64,000 nucleotides of DNA. It comes from Alteromonas gilva. Lineage in GTDB: Bacteria; Pseudomonadota; Gammaproteobacteria; Enterobacterales; Alteromonadaceae. The position numbers and the translations under genes are program-made. The notes under the pieces were generated by a model. It was not told the origin of the DNA and ran no database searches. It saw only the letters and a list, made by a program, of their open reading frames with translations. The stretch is from assembly GCF_028595265.1 (NCBI RefSeq), contig NZ_JAQQXP010000001.1, forward strand, positions 992,001 through 1,056,000, written 5' to 3'. Below, one piece after another: positions 1 through 8,335 of the stretch. How positions within the stretch are numbered: the first letter of the stretch is position 1; each line of letters begins with the position of its first letter.

Positions 1-1
1 A

Positions 2-388
2 CCGCAAATGGACTCGCCCAATCCGGACGCCGATAGCGCTGGTATGGCTTTTGGTGCTGACGTCGGCGACAGTATGGCGCTGGAAGGCGGCGGTCTGGCT
101 CTTGAGTCAGGTGATGGCGAGTATTTGCCCATCGTTAAGGTCGCTCCGGTGTATCCACGACGCGCACTACAGCGCGGTATCGAAGGCTTTGTTATTGTTG
201 AATTCACAGTAACCAAGCAAGGCGCAGTGAAAGATGTGTACGTAGTAGAAGCCAACCCTGAAGGTATATTTGAACAGGCCGCTATGGATGCTGCCATGAA
301 GTTTAAATATAAACCCCGGGTCGTTAATGGCGAGGCGACCGCGGTATCGGGCGTGCAAAACCGAATCACCTTCCAGATAGATGGATAA
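2..388 (+). CDS. tonB: TonB family energy transducer, C-terminal part (5' end lies outside the window)
   Basis: TonB links the ExbB/ExbD proton motor of the inner membrane to TonB-dependent outer membrane receptors. The visible part is a flexible Gly/Ala/Asp-rich stretch followed by a TonB C-terminal domain of about 85 residues beginning near VAPVYPRRALQ, with the family features IEGFVIVEF and the late KFKYKPRVVNG segment. The frame is open to the window edge, so the ATG at 8 is probably internal: family members carry an N-terminal membrane anchor and proline-rich region, which would lie upstream. The stop (386-388) lies 7 bases before the ATG of the TPR gene, a pairing common in Alteromonadales exbB-exbD-tonB-TPR clusters. 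The family is secure; the true start cannot be seen. Confidence 0.88.
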   Translation, partial: PQMDSPNPDADSAGMAFGADVGDSMALEGGGLALESGDGEYLPIVKVAPVYPRRALQRGIEGFVIVEFTVTKQGAVKDVYVVEANPEGIFEQAAMDAAMKFKYKPRVVNGEATAVSGVQNRITFQIDG

Positions 389-395
389 TGATGGT

Positions 396-1718
396 ATGAA
401 GCAAACACTTTCTAAATCCCTGTTGTCTCTGGCCGTTACGGGTTTACTGTTGACCGGCAGTGCGACTCTGGTTAGCTCGATGCTGGCAACCAGCGCTGTC
501 GCGCAGGAGCAAAAAGCCAGTGACAAGCCCACCCGGCGCACGCCGGCGCTGCGTTCTAAAGTCTACGAGCAGTTAGCTCGTGCTCAAACCGCGGCCGATG
601 GGGGCAATCTGCCAGAAGCGATAGACATTCTGGATCTTGTAAAAAGTAAAACCGATTCGATGAACAGCTACGAGCTGGCCATGATGTATAATTTTTATGG
701 TTTTATTTACTACAATGACGAGCAATACGACAAGGCACTGGCGAACTTTGCCGAGGTAGTTAAACAACAACCTATCCCGGAAAGTTTTGAAATGAGCACC
801 CTGTTCAGCCTGGCACAGTTAAATCTGATGCAAGGTAATTACGCGGCCAGTATTGATTATCTGGAGCGGTGGGAAGCGCTCAACACCGGCGCAATACCGC
901 CTAAAAATCTGGTGATCAAAGCGCAGGCGTACTATCAGAATAAACAGTATGCTGAAGCCGCTGACTTTATTACACAGGCCATTAAAGGCCATGAAGAAGA
1001 AGGCATGATCCCCGACGAAGGCTGGCTTATTCTGCAACGCGCCGTTTTTTACGAGCTTAAGCAGCCTGAAAAGGTCAAAGACGTGCTGGTTAAAATGGTC
1101 AAACTGTTTAATGAGCCGAAATACTGGATCCAACTGGCCGGTATGTATGGTGAGTTAGGTGAGGAGAAAAAGCAGCTGGCGATAATGGAAGCCGCTTATC
1201 AACAGGGGTATGTAACCTCTGCAGCCGATATCTTTAACCTTGCTCAGCTGTATTACTACCATAAAGCACCGTATAAAGGCGCGCGCTTAATGGAGCAGGC
1301 GCTCAACGATGGCGTGCTGGAGAAGAATCTGCGAAACCTTAAGTTTTTGGGGCAAACCTGGACATTAGCGAAAGAGCAGGACAAAGCGGTGCCGGTGATG
1401 GCAAAGGCAGCCAGTTTAGCCGATGACGGTGAGCTAGATGCACAGTTAGCGCAAATTTATCTCAATATGGAAAAATGGGATAACGCGATTACTGCGGCGG
1501 ATAATGCCCTGAACAAAGGCGAACTGCGTAATCCTGGCATCCCGTATCTGATAAAAGGCATGGCACTGTATAATAAAAAGCAGTATGCCACAGCGCTCGA
1601 TGTGCTGGCCGAAGCCGAAAAGTACCAGTCGAGTCGTGGTATGGCTCAGCAATGGTCGAAGTTTGTAGAGTCAGAAAAATCCAGTAGCGAGCAAATTCAG
1701 GCTGAATTAGGCTCCTAA
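396..1718 (+). CDS. Periplasmic tetratricopeptide repeat protein linked to tonB
   Basis: This is a TPR scaffold, probably helping the upstream ExbB/ExbD/TonB system; no enzymatic function is visible. An N-terminal signal peptide (hydrophobic core SLLSLAVTGLLLTG, likely cleavage after AVAQ) is followed by TPR-like helix pairs to the C-terminus, with recognisable units such as YNFYGFIYYNDEQYDKALAN and YPLIKGMAL-type helices near the end. I start it at ATG 396 (MKQTLSKSL), which begins a proper signal peptide; an in-frame ATG at 381 would overlap tonB by 8 bases and add MDNDG. A strong hairpin terminator follows the stop. The exact partner is inferred from context only. Confidence 0.82.
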   Translation: MKQTLSKSLLSLAVTGLLLTGSATLVSSMLATSAVAQEQKASDKPTRRTPALRSKVYEQLARAQTAADGGNLPEAIDILDLVKSKTDSMNSYELAMMYNFYGFIYYNDEQYDKALANFAEVVKQQPIPESFEMSTLFSLAQLNLMQGNYAASIDYLERWEALNTGAIPPKNLVIKAQAYYQNKQYAEAADFITQAIKGHEEEGMIPDEGWLILQRAVFYELKQPEKVKDVLVKMVKLFNEPKYWIQLAGMYGELGEEKKQLAIMEAAYQQGYVTSAADIFNLAQLYYYHKAPYKGARLMEQALNDGVLEKNLRNLKFLGQTWTLAKEQDKAVPVMAKAASLADDGELDAQLAQIYLNMEKWDNAITAADNALNKGELRNPGIPYLIKGMALYNKKQYATALDVLAEAEKYQSSRGMAQQWSKFVESEKSSSEQIQAELGS

Positions 1719-1746
1719 CAACAGCACTGTTACAGAACTATGCATT

Positions 1747-1778
1747 AAAAGCCGGTTTTTTAAAACCGGCTTTTTTTT
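1747..1778 (+). terminator. Rho-independent terminator after the tonB-TPR genes
   Basis: The stem AAAAGCCGGTTTT pairs with AAAACCGGCTTTT and is followed by a run of T. It lies 28 bases after the TPR stop codon and separates this operon from the next gene. Confidence 0.9.
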
Positions 1779-1850
1779 ACCCGGTGCTGTAGATTGAAGT
1801 GAGCAGTAAAAATCAGTACAGTTAGAATTTATTCTTGCAAGGAGTGCATT

Positions 1851-2984
1851 ATGAGAATCCTAACCGTTATTGTCGCGCTGGTGGCATTGTTGAGCGTTAA
1901 CTATGTTAATGCTGACACCGACAGCACCGCCGTTGAATCTTTTAGCGATGCCTATCGCGCATATCAAAGTGCCATGGAACAGCAGCAGGCTGAAGACGCC
2001 GTGCATTATGCAAAACAGGCATTGGCACTAGCCAGTAAAGAAACCCTGTCTGATGCTGATAACTATTATGCGCTCCATTACAATCTGGGTAATGCGCTGC
2101 GTGCTGCTGACAATTTGACGGCGGCAATTGACCAGTTTGAAACGTTACAAAACTGGAGTGAAGCCCAGTTTGGCGAATACGCGCTTGAAACCTTCGCATT
2201 GCGAACTGAAGTGGTCGCGATTAAAAATACCGGTAAATACGCTCATAGTTCTGCCTCCAAACTCCGGGATCAATTACGTTCCTACAAATCGCTGCTGAAT
2301 GACCTTGACGATGCCAAAGAAGAAAACCCGGCTGAAGCGGCAGCCATTTATTATAGTGTGTTGAGTTTGGTGTCAAAGAGTAGCAAGAGCCCGGTGCGAC
2401 TGTCTAAGCTCACAAAATTGCTCGAGGAAGGAATAGAATTAGCTGAGGCGCAATGGCCTGACAACGATTACCGGGGATTGCACCTGCAGGTTTTACTCGC
2501 CAAAGTCCACTATGCGAGCGACGATCTGGATGATGCGGTTGCCTTGTTTAGTAATGTCGCTGAACGTGTCGATAGTGCTTTATCTTACACGCACCCCTGG
2601 GTGCTGAATGCCCACGCCAGCTTAGTGAAGGCGTATTCTCGTATGGGTGAAGATGAGCTGGCCACGCAGCATTGTCAGTTAATCGGTAAAATGGTGCCAT
2701 GGGACAACGAACAGGATCCTACTCCTATTTACCGGGTAAATCCTGATTTTCCCGTTGCGGCGGCAAGGATGGGCTCCGAAGGCTACGTTCGCTTTGAGTT
2801 TGATATTGACGAACAAGGTTTTGTGGTCAACCCACAAGTGTTAGCTAACTCAGGCAGTTCACAGTTTATAGAAGAAAGCCTGAAGGCCATTGAGCAATGG
2901 CGCTATGCCCCCAAATTTGAGAATGGCGAGCCTGTATTGGCGCAACATAATGTTGTGCAGCTCGATTTTAAACTGATGCCATAA
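1851..2984 (+). CDS. Secreted protein with helical repeats and a C-terminal TonB-like domain
   Basis: 377 residues. A signal peptide (MRILTVIVALVALLSVNYVNA) leads into TPR-like helical repeats (about residues 30-275). The last 90 residues form a TonB C-terminal-type domain: PIYRVNPDFPVAAARMGSEG, then YVRFEFDIDEQG, and WRYAPKFENGEPV. No transmembrane anchor or proline-rich spacer is present, so it is not a classical energy transducer; it resembles periplasmic proteins in which the TonB_C fold serves as a binding module. It follows the tonB-TPR pair but has its own 5' region after a terminator, with an AAGGAG ribosome site close to the ATG. The function is unknown; a role near the envelope TonB machinery is inferred. 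Confidence 0.75.
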   Translation: MRILTVIVALVALLSVNYVNADTDSTAVESFSDAYRAYQSAMEQQQAEDAVHYAKQALALASKETLSDADNYYALHYNLGNALRAADNLTAAIDQFETLQNWSEAQFGEYALETFALRTEVVAIKNTGKYAHSSASKLRDQLRSYKSLLNDLDDAKEENPAEAAAIYYSVLSLVSKSSKSPVRLSKLTKLLEEGIELAEAQWPDNDYRGLHLQVLLAKVHYASDDLDDAVALFSNVAERVDSALSYTHPWVLNAHASLVKAYSRMGEDELATQHCQLIGKMVPWDNEQDPTPIYRVNPDFPVAAARMGSEGYVRFEFDIDEQGFVVNPQVLANSGSSQFIEESLKAIEQWRYAPKFENGEPVLAQHNVVQLDFKLMP

Positions 2985-2994
2985 TTGCCAGCTT

Positions 2995-4323
2995 TCAGGC
3001 CGATTTAAATGGCAGCATGGCAATCGTCAAATCGTGAGTATCGCTGGTACCCAGCGATAAGTGCTGCATCTTTTCATCAATTGCGTGTGCGTGTTTGTCG
3101 ATAGCCACGCCTGCCGTGCCGTTACAACGAGCGCGTAAACTGGCCAGATTGCGTAACAAATGGATGAGAACTGCTACATGGCCTGCACCCATTTGCCGTA
3201 TCTGACTAAACGCTGTGTCGATGACTCCTGGGAAGGTGAACGTGCGGCGTTTTAGCCATACCTGGGTGTCGTTGTTCATGAGGCAAATGGCAGGGAACTC
3301 ACGTTCCGCTATCAGCATACAAATGCCGCTGAGCTTGTCGATGCAGGTGATGGCTGTGTTGGGATCGTTGATACCTGGTGACAAAGCGCGTAAGGCCACT
3401 TCCACCAACTGACTAATGGCAAATTCCGGATCCTGAATGGGCGTGCGGCTTGCGCCCAACATCACGGCCTTGCGTAGTTCACTGAAATCACCTTCAGTCA
3501 TAGGCTGATTACAATAGACGGTAAATAATGCTTCGCCAATTAATATATGATCGCCGCTGCGAACATGAAGTTCGCAACCGGTGACTGCGGTCGAGGTCTG
3601 GTTGAGAAAACTGTCGTAGTTGATGGTTTGTATGTAGCCATTACTTAGCGCCTGCACGGTTACCGAAAAAGCACTTTGTGGAATTGCCCATTGCTCCGTA
3701 ATGGCCCGAAAGGAAGACGCTGATTCTGTTACTGGTAACAGCGAATCAATATTACTTTCAAAGCGAGCCACACAGTCGGCAATCACATGATCGGCCTGAA
3801 TCGACCGTGATACGTGATGAATAAAATAAATGATGGTTACGCAGTCAAGCAGTGCCAAAAACGTGGTCACACCGGCCAGCATGGAAATGGCGTCCTGATT
3901 ACTGCTGATCGAAGACAGATGATGCAATGAAATCAGGCAGAAAAGGAAAGTGGACACCAAAATACCCAGTACAGCCTGCGTATTACGGTCGTGCATAAAG
4001 TTACGGATTAGCCGCGGCCCAAATTGGTTTGACGCCAGTGTCAGTGACACCAATGTCATCGAAAAAGCGATACTGGTAACGGTGATCATGGCGCCGGCAA
4101 CAGTCGATAACAATTGCTGCACACCTTCCTGGCTTACTAACGGAATAAGCGGTCTTAAAAACTCGGGTAAAAATGCACGCTCAATAACCGACAAACAGGT
4201 ATAGCAGATTACCGCACTGCTGCCCATCATCAGTAGGGGAATAAACCAGTAACTGGTTGATAGCGACTCCCAAATTACTCGTATCCGCGTGACGATCAGC
4301 CGTAAAGTCATCCATTTTCCCAT
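2995..4323 (-). CDS. DUF2254 family integral membrane protein
   Basis: 442 residues. The N-terminal half has four predicted membrane segments (about residues 22-45, 70-98, 118-136 and 143-170), in the layout of the DUF2254 family. The C-terminal half is soluble and holds the family-typical stretch ALRALSPGINDPNTAITCID. No biochemical function is established for the family. It is convergent with the preceding gene, with only 10 bases between stops. The start ATG at 4323 is taken; an in-frame ATG four codons later is possible. Confidence 0.8.
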   Translation of the reverse strand: MGKWMTLRLIVTRIRVIWESLSTSYWFIPLLMMGSSAVICYTCLSVIERAFLPEFLRPLIPLVSQEGVQQLLSTVAGAMITVTSIAFSMTLVSLTLASNQFGPRLIRNFMHDRNTQAVLGILVSTFLFCLISLHHLSSISSNQDAISMLAGVTTFLALLDCVTIIYFIHHVSRSIQADHVIADCVARFESNIDSLLPVTESASSFRAITEQWAIPQSAFSVTVQALSNGYIQTINYDSFLNQTSTAVTGCELHVRSGDHILIGEALFTVYCNQPMTEGDFSELRKAVMLGASRTPIQDPEFAISQLVEVALRALSPGINDPNTAITCIDKLSGICMLIAEREFPAICLMNNDTQVWLKRRTFTFPGVIDTAFSQIRQMGAGHVAVLIHLLRNLASLRARCNGTAGVAIDKHAHAIDEKMQHLSLGTSDTHDLTIAMLPFKSA

Positions 4324-4426
4324 TAAAATCAGTTAATTAATTGTTCGGAAATATTAAGCTCTGATATATTAACACCTTAGCCAGTATATCTTTATACCTT
4401 ATCGACGTGTAAATTAAGCAAATAAA

Positions 4427-5203
4427 ATGGCCATTGATTACCGCAATTATTCAAAATCTGATCTTGAAGAAGCACTCGGTACTATCGACAAAGCGCGATT
4501 TCCGCAGCGAGTCGAACAAATTGAACAATTACTCGCTGAGAAAAAAAACAATGAGGCCAGTGAGCCGCTTCCTGAAGATGAAATTCTGCTACCTGAACCG
4601 GAAACAGTTGAACAAGCACAGCGCAAAATACTGGGAACGCTAGCCATGGTATTTGCCGGGCTAGTAGTAGGTGCTATGTTATTGCCGGTCTATTTTCATT
4701 CCTTTTTGCTCAATGGCGCTATGGTGGCGCCATTTAAGTGGGCAGCGTGGATAGTGGCAATCGTTGCGTTCGCGCTGACCTGCAGGTATATGCTGCGTAC
4801 CGACTTTTTGCGCAAAGCCAATGCGAACTTGCTGGCGAGAGGAAAACGCCCCATGACTGTGAATTCAAGGCGGCGACTCTACGGTGCACTGGGTGGTGCA
4901 CTAATAGTGGCGATATTTGTCGCGCTGGCCACCTTTCGTGGTGCCCCGGTTGCATTACATCTTTACGTGATGAATTCCAAACCTGCATCGCAGCAGGTAA
5001 CCATTTCAGCCTTACCTCAGCGTTATCGGCGTAAACACTGTAACGGCAAAATTTACCTGCAAGAATATGATGGTCAGTTTTTTAACTATGTGTGTCAAAT
5101 AACCTCCAGGACGCAATGGCAATCGCTTCGCCCGGGGCAAAAAGTGCTTCTGCGGGGCAGTCGTTCGTCGCTGGGCTTTTTAGCTGAAGATATCTCGATA
5201 TAA
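4427..5203 (+). CDS. Unrecognised membrane protein with three predicted membrane segments
   Basis: 258 residues, no family recognised. A charged, coiled N-terminal segment of about 65 residues begins YRNYSKSDLEEAL and contains an IDKARFPQRVEQIEQLL helix. Hydrophobic segments follow at about 71-93, 99-123 and 151-170. The C-terminal region (about 185-258) is basic, ends in short beta-like stretches (KVLLRGSRSS) and has two cysteines about 17 residues apart (KHCNGK, VCQIT). It stands alone, divergent from the DUF2254 gene. The N-terminal motif resembles short segments seen in other gammaproteobacterial membrane proteins, but I cannot assign a function. Confidence 0.6.
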   Translation: MAIDYRNYSKSDLEEALGTIDKARFPQRVEQIEQLLAEKKNNEASEPLPEDEILLPEPETVEQAQRKILGTLAMVFAGLVVGAMLLPVYFHSFLLNGAMVAPFKWAAWIVAIVAFALTCRYMLRTDFLRKANANLLARGKRPMTVNSRRRLYGALGGALIVAIFVALATFRGAPVALHLYVMNSKPASQQVTISALPQRYRRKHCNGKIYLQEYDGQFFNYVCQITSRTQWQSLRPGQKVLLRGSRSSLGFLAEDISI

Positions 5204-5349
5204 GTATTTCATCCCTCAGGCCTGACGGCTTTGGCGATACTGAAAACACCAGTTTAATAAATGTAAATCACACCGTAGAATAACGATGCGGGTTTACTCG
5301 TTGTCGTGCTCGCTGGATTGCACGCTTAGCTGTCATCAAAGGATTGAAT

Positions 5350-6699
5350 ATGAAATTACGCATTGGCGCGCTCTGGTTACTTTCTCTTATCGGGGCGTAT
5401 TGGTTTGGGGCGACCCAAGTCGACTCTGACCTCGACTCTGCTCCCGACTTATCAGCGCCAACTAGTCAGCACACTAATGTTCCAAAGGACCAGCAAACTG
5501 CTGGCGTTGCGGGGGGCGGTGCTGGCGCAGAGGAGCCGTTGTTAACCCGTGTAGATGCCCTGCAGCAAGAGAGCTCGGAAGCAGATCAACCCGCTACCGT
5601 ATTGTCGGTGGATGATGTAGTTAATAAAACCCGGCAATTGCTGCAAGGTACTGGATTTGCCTCGTCGATGGCGAAAATAGTTGAGGCTTACCAGTTAGTC
5701 GAGCTGCTTGATGTAGCGCAAGTGACCGATGCCCTTGATATGCTTGGAACTGGCAGCTCATCGGGTGAAATGCAAATAACACAGCTCTATTTGAGTCGGC
5801 TTGCTGAATTAGCGCCCATGCAGGCAATGGATTACGTGATTCAGCAATTCGAAGGTGGCCGCAGCAAAATAATGGCTGCATCGACCGTATTGGCAGTATG
5901 GGCAGAAAAAGCCCCTCAGGCAGCCCTTGACTGGTACATAAACCAACCTTCAGAGACGCTCAGCGATGAGCTGGGAAGTCCTGTTCTGTACGGCCTGTTT
6001 GCTAGTATCGCCCGGCAGGATCTTAATCAGGCCATGAACAACCTGACCACGTCGCTGGACAGCGATAATTTTAAAGAAATTGATATGGCCATTCGCGGCA
6101 CTGTCAGCGCGTTAGATAGCACCGAGGACTTTGAGCTTATGCTGGAAAAGGTGCAAGTCTTAGATAATGACCAGGCACTGGAAATCGTTATGAGCAACTG
6201 GATCGATAAAGACCCCTATGCAGCGCTGGCTAAAATTGAATCCCTGGGCGACGATGCCCGCGCTAAAGAGCTCGAACAAAATGTCTTTCGCAACTGGATG
6301 TTCAAAGATCCAGATACTGCTGTTGAGACCTATATGCAAAGAGCTGAGCCTGGTGAAAGGCAGGGCCGGGCCAAACTGGTTGCGCAAACACTCAGTGCAA
6401 CGAATCCGCAAAAAGCAATCGATTGGCTCCAAAAACAATCTGATATTAACCCAGACGGGTTATTTAGTGATGTGCTTGAAAGAGCGAGTTTCCGAAATCC
6501 GCAATTTGCCGAAGACAACCTGCAGTTAGTTACTGAGCCCGACAACTTGAAAAGTTTAGCCAGCAATATTTACCGCAGCTACGGCCGGTATAGCCAGACT
6601 AAGGCGGATGCGTTTTTAGCCAGACAACCACCAAAGCTGCGGGAACAGGTGTTAGAGCATTTCAAAAAAATAGAAGAGTACAGAAAGAATAATCAGTAG
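5350..6699 (+). CDS. Membrane-anchored helical-repeat protein of unknown function
   Basis: 449 residues. A single N-terminal hydrophobic segment (ALWLLSLIGAYWFGA) acts as signal anchor; a low-complexity Asp/Ser/Gly linker runs to about residue 90; the rest looks all-helical. A degenerate motif recurs: KAPQAALDW (188-195), KDPYAALAK (287-295), KDPDTAVET (319-327), TNPQKAIDW (351-359), RNPQFAEDN (382-390), often preceded by Trp six residues before. This suggests an alpha-solenoid exposed to the periplasm. The ATG at 5350 has an AAAGGA ribosome site seven bases upstream; an in-frame TTG at 5344 is less likely. No family name recognised. Confidence 0.62.
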   Translation: MKLRIGALWLLSLIGAYWFGATQVDSDLDSAPDLSAPTSQHTNVPKDQQTAGVAGGGAGAEEPLLTRVDALQQESSEADQPATVLSVDDVVNKTRQLLQGTGFASSMAKIVEAYQLVELLDVAQVTDALDMLGTGSSSGEMQITQLYLSRLAELAPMQAMDYVIQQFEGGRSKIMAASTVLAVWAEKAPQAALDWYINQPSETLSDELGSPVLYGLFASIARQDLNQAMNNLTTSLDSDNFKEIDMAIRGTVSALDSTEDFELMLEKVQVLDNDQALEIVMSNWIDKDPYAALAKIESLGDDARAKELEQNVFRNWMFKDPDTAVETYMQRAEPGERQGRAKLVAQTLSATNPQKAIDWLQKQSDINPDGLFSDVLERASFRNPQFAEDNLQLVTEPDNLKSLASNIYRSYGRYSQTKADAFLARQPPKLREQVLEHFKKIEEYRKNNQ

Positions 6700-6749
6700 C
6701 GACGCTGACCAACAGACTCTCGCTAAAGTCATGATGAAATTGCTACACG

Positions 6750-6798
6750 TTCTGACGTGGCCGCTATAGTTCAGCGCGCCACATCCTGGCTTACAGTG
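6750..6798 (-). pseudogene. Decayed copy of the 3' end of the gene at 13705-14220
   Basis: Bases 6750-6765 (TTCTGACGTGGCCGCT) are identical to 13718-13733, and after a short gap 6771-6789 matches 13741-13759 with few changes. Read on the minus strand, this is the QDVAR...RP-type C-terminus of that membrane protein, here interrupted by a stop codon after QDVAR. It abuts the hugZ stop codon and has the same orientation as the intact gene 7 kb away. It is best read as a leftover of duplication or of insertion of the heme operon. Confidence 0.55.
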
Positions 6799-7524
6799 CT
6801 AGTCGGCAGTTGCTAACGCTTCGCGGCTCGTATTGGTTTGACTCACAAGTGCCTTGCGTATGGCTGTGGCGTCATCGCAATGCCCGGCAAAAGGAACAAA
6901 CACGATTTTCCGTCGTTCTGTACAATAGTGCGCGCCGTCGCTAAATACACTTATCATGGTCACCTTATCGCTGCTCACATTGGCGTAATGACGCAAAATA
7001 AGCTGCATAGCATCCTGATGGTCCTCATTCATATGCGATATCATGGCGTTTATCTGGCTGTGCCACGATGCTTCTTCGGTTTGCCAGTACTCAGGATTGA
7101 TCCAGTGTATTTTACCAAAACCACCAATGTACCTGACCCGGGCGACGTTAATCCTATAAAAATGAAAGTCGTGGGTGTGCTGATAGGCTTCAGCTTGCGG
7201 AAATAAGCGGAAGTAGAGCTCTGCATTGTCTGGTGAATCGGCCAGTTGGGCGTCGCCCATTATGGTCACCCGGCCATTTGACTGAGAGTCTTCTTCGCTC
7301 GGATCGAAAACCGTCAGGCTGACTTTATCGTTAGCTTTAATGTTGCGGGTATGCAAAGCGATATCACTGATATAAATAATAACATCGCCGGTGTGGGTTA
7401 TCACAAAAGGGACAATTGAGCCGAAAGGATAGCCAGGCATCGACGTTGACTGGGTACTCAGTACCCCGGAATGCTGTGCCCGGCACAACTGTTTTGCTTC
7501 TTGAGAGAGTTGCTTCATTGACAT
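6799..7524 (-). CDS. hugZ: HugZ-type heme-utilisation protein (split-barrel flavin/heme fold)
   Basis: 241 residues. HugZ family proteins bind heme and take part in releasing iron from imported heme. The N-terminal 150 residues form the pyridoxamine 5'-phosphate oxidase-like split barrel (GVLSTQSTSMPGYPFGSIVP, then DVIIYISDIALHTRNI); the last 80 residues are the DUF2470-type domain with HMNEDHQDAMQLI. It is the last gene of the Fur-box heme operon, 18 bases after hmuV, matching a cytosolic step after import. A second ATG six bases downstream is possible as start. Heme oxygenase activity is inferred from family and context. Confidence 0.83.
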   Translation of the reverse strand: MSMKQLSQEAKQLCRAQHSGVLSTQSTSMPGYPFGSIVPFVITHTGDVIIYISDIALHTRNIKANDKVSLTVFDPSEEDSQSNGRVTIMGDAQLADSPDNAELYFRLFPQAEAYQHTHDFHFYRINVARVRYIGGFGKIHWINPEYWQTEEASWHSQINAMISHMNEDHQDAMQLILRHYANVSSDKVTMISVFSDGAHYCTERRKIVFVPFAGHCDDATAIRKALVSQTNTSREALATAD

Positions 7525-7542
7525 GGTAATATGGTCCTATAA

Positions 7543-8328
7543 TTAATGAGCCACCAGCGGTGGTTTGCCGGGGCGTGGGATTAATTCTATTTCAGCGGTA
7601 CGATAACATCGGGTTAATACCGGCAGGGTGAGTACGTCAGCGGGCGAGCCCTGAGCAATACATCGTTGCTCGCCAAGCACCCACATTTGCTGGCAGTATG
7701 GCGATACCAGGTTAATATCGTGACTAATGCATACAATGCATAAGCCCAGTCGGGTCAGGTAACCTAGTTGCTCCATGACCAGACGCTGATAGCGCAAATC
7801 TAAGGCTGATGTGGGCTCATCCAATAACAGTAACTTACCATGTAAGTCAGGAGAGTCTGTTACAGCCTGGTTTTCGCTAAATAGCTGCATGACTGCTTTA
7901 GCCAGAAAAATACGCTGGCGCTCGCCACCGGATAGTCTTTGAATATCGCGATTGAGCAAAGGCTGCAGTTCGAACCATTGCGCTACTTGCTCCATCCAGG
8001 CCAAGCGATGGACAAAGGGCTCGTGGTATAAACTGCGACCCAGTAGCAGTATTTCATCGGTCATAAAAGCAAACGGAGAGGCAGGAGTTTGTTGCATGAC
8101 GGCGCGGTGTCTGGCGATGTCTTTTAACGTCCATTGCTGCAAAGACCGGCCAAGCAGGCTAACCGACGCATCATGGTTTGGGGTGCCGGTAAGTAAACGC
8201 AGCAAGGTTGATTTACCGCATCCGTTTTCACCCACAATCGCGGTCATCGTTCCTGACGTTAGGGTGCCGCTGACGTGCCTGAGTAACAGCTGGTCGCCCT
8301 GGGATACCGTCACGTCACTGAGGGTCAT
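7543..8328 (-). CDS. hmuV: Heme ABC transporter ATP-binding protein
   Basis: This ATPase powers heme import through HmuU. It has a complete ABC set: Walker A GENGCGKST, signature LSGGERQR, Walker B LLLLDEP followed by TSALD, and the switch His in CISHDINLV. The start is set at 8328 (MTLSDVTVSQG), eight bases after the hmuU stop, because extension to 8415 would overlap hmuU by 80 bases and add a non-homologous basic stretch. The resulting 261 residues fit the family. It lies between the permease and hugZ in one operon. Substrate assignment rests on operon partners, as FecE/BtuD-type relatives look alike. Confidence 0.9.
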   Translation of the reverse strand: MTLSDVTVSQGDQLLLRHVSGTLTSGTMTAIVGENGCGKSTLLRLLTGTPNHDASVSLLGRSLQQWTLKDIARHRAVMQQTPASPFAFMTDEILLLGRSLYHEPFVHRLAWMEQVAQWFELQPLLNRDIQRLSGGERQRIFLAKAVMQLFSENQAVTDSPDLHGKLLLLDEPTSALDLRYQRLVMEQLGYLTRLGLCIVCISHDINLVSPYCQQMWVLGEQRCIAQGSPADVLTLPVLTRCYRTAEIELIPRPGKPPLVAH

Positions 8329-8335
8329 GATATCT

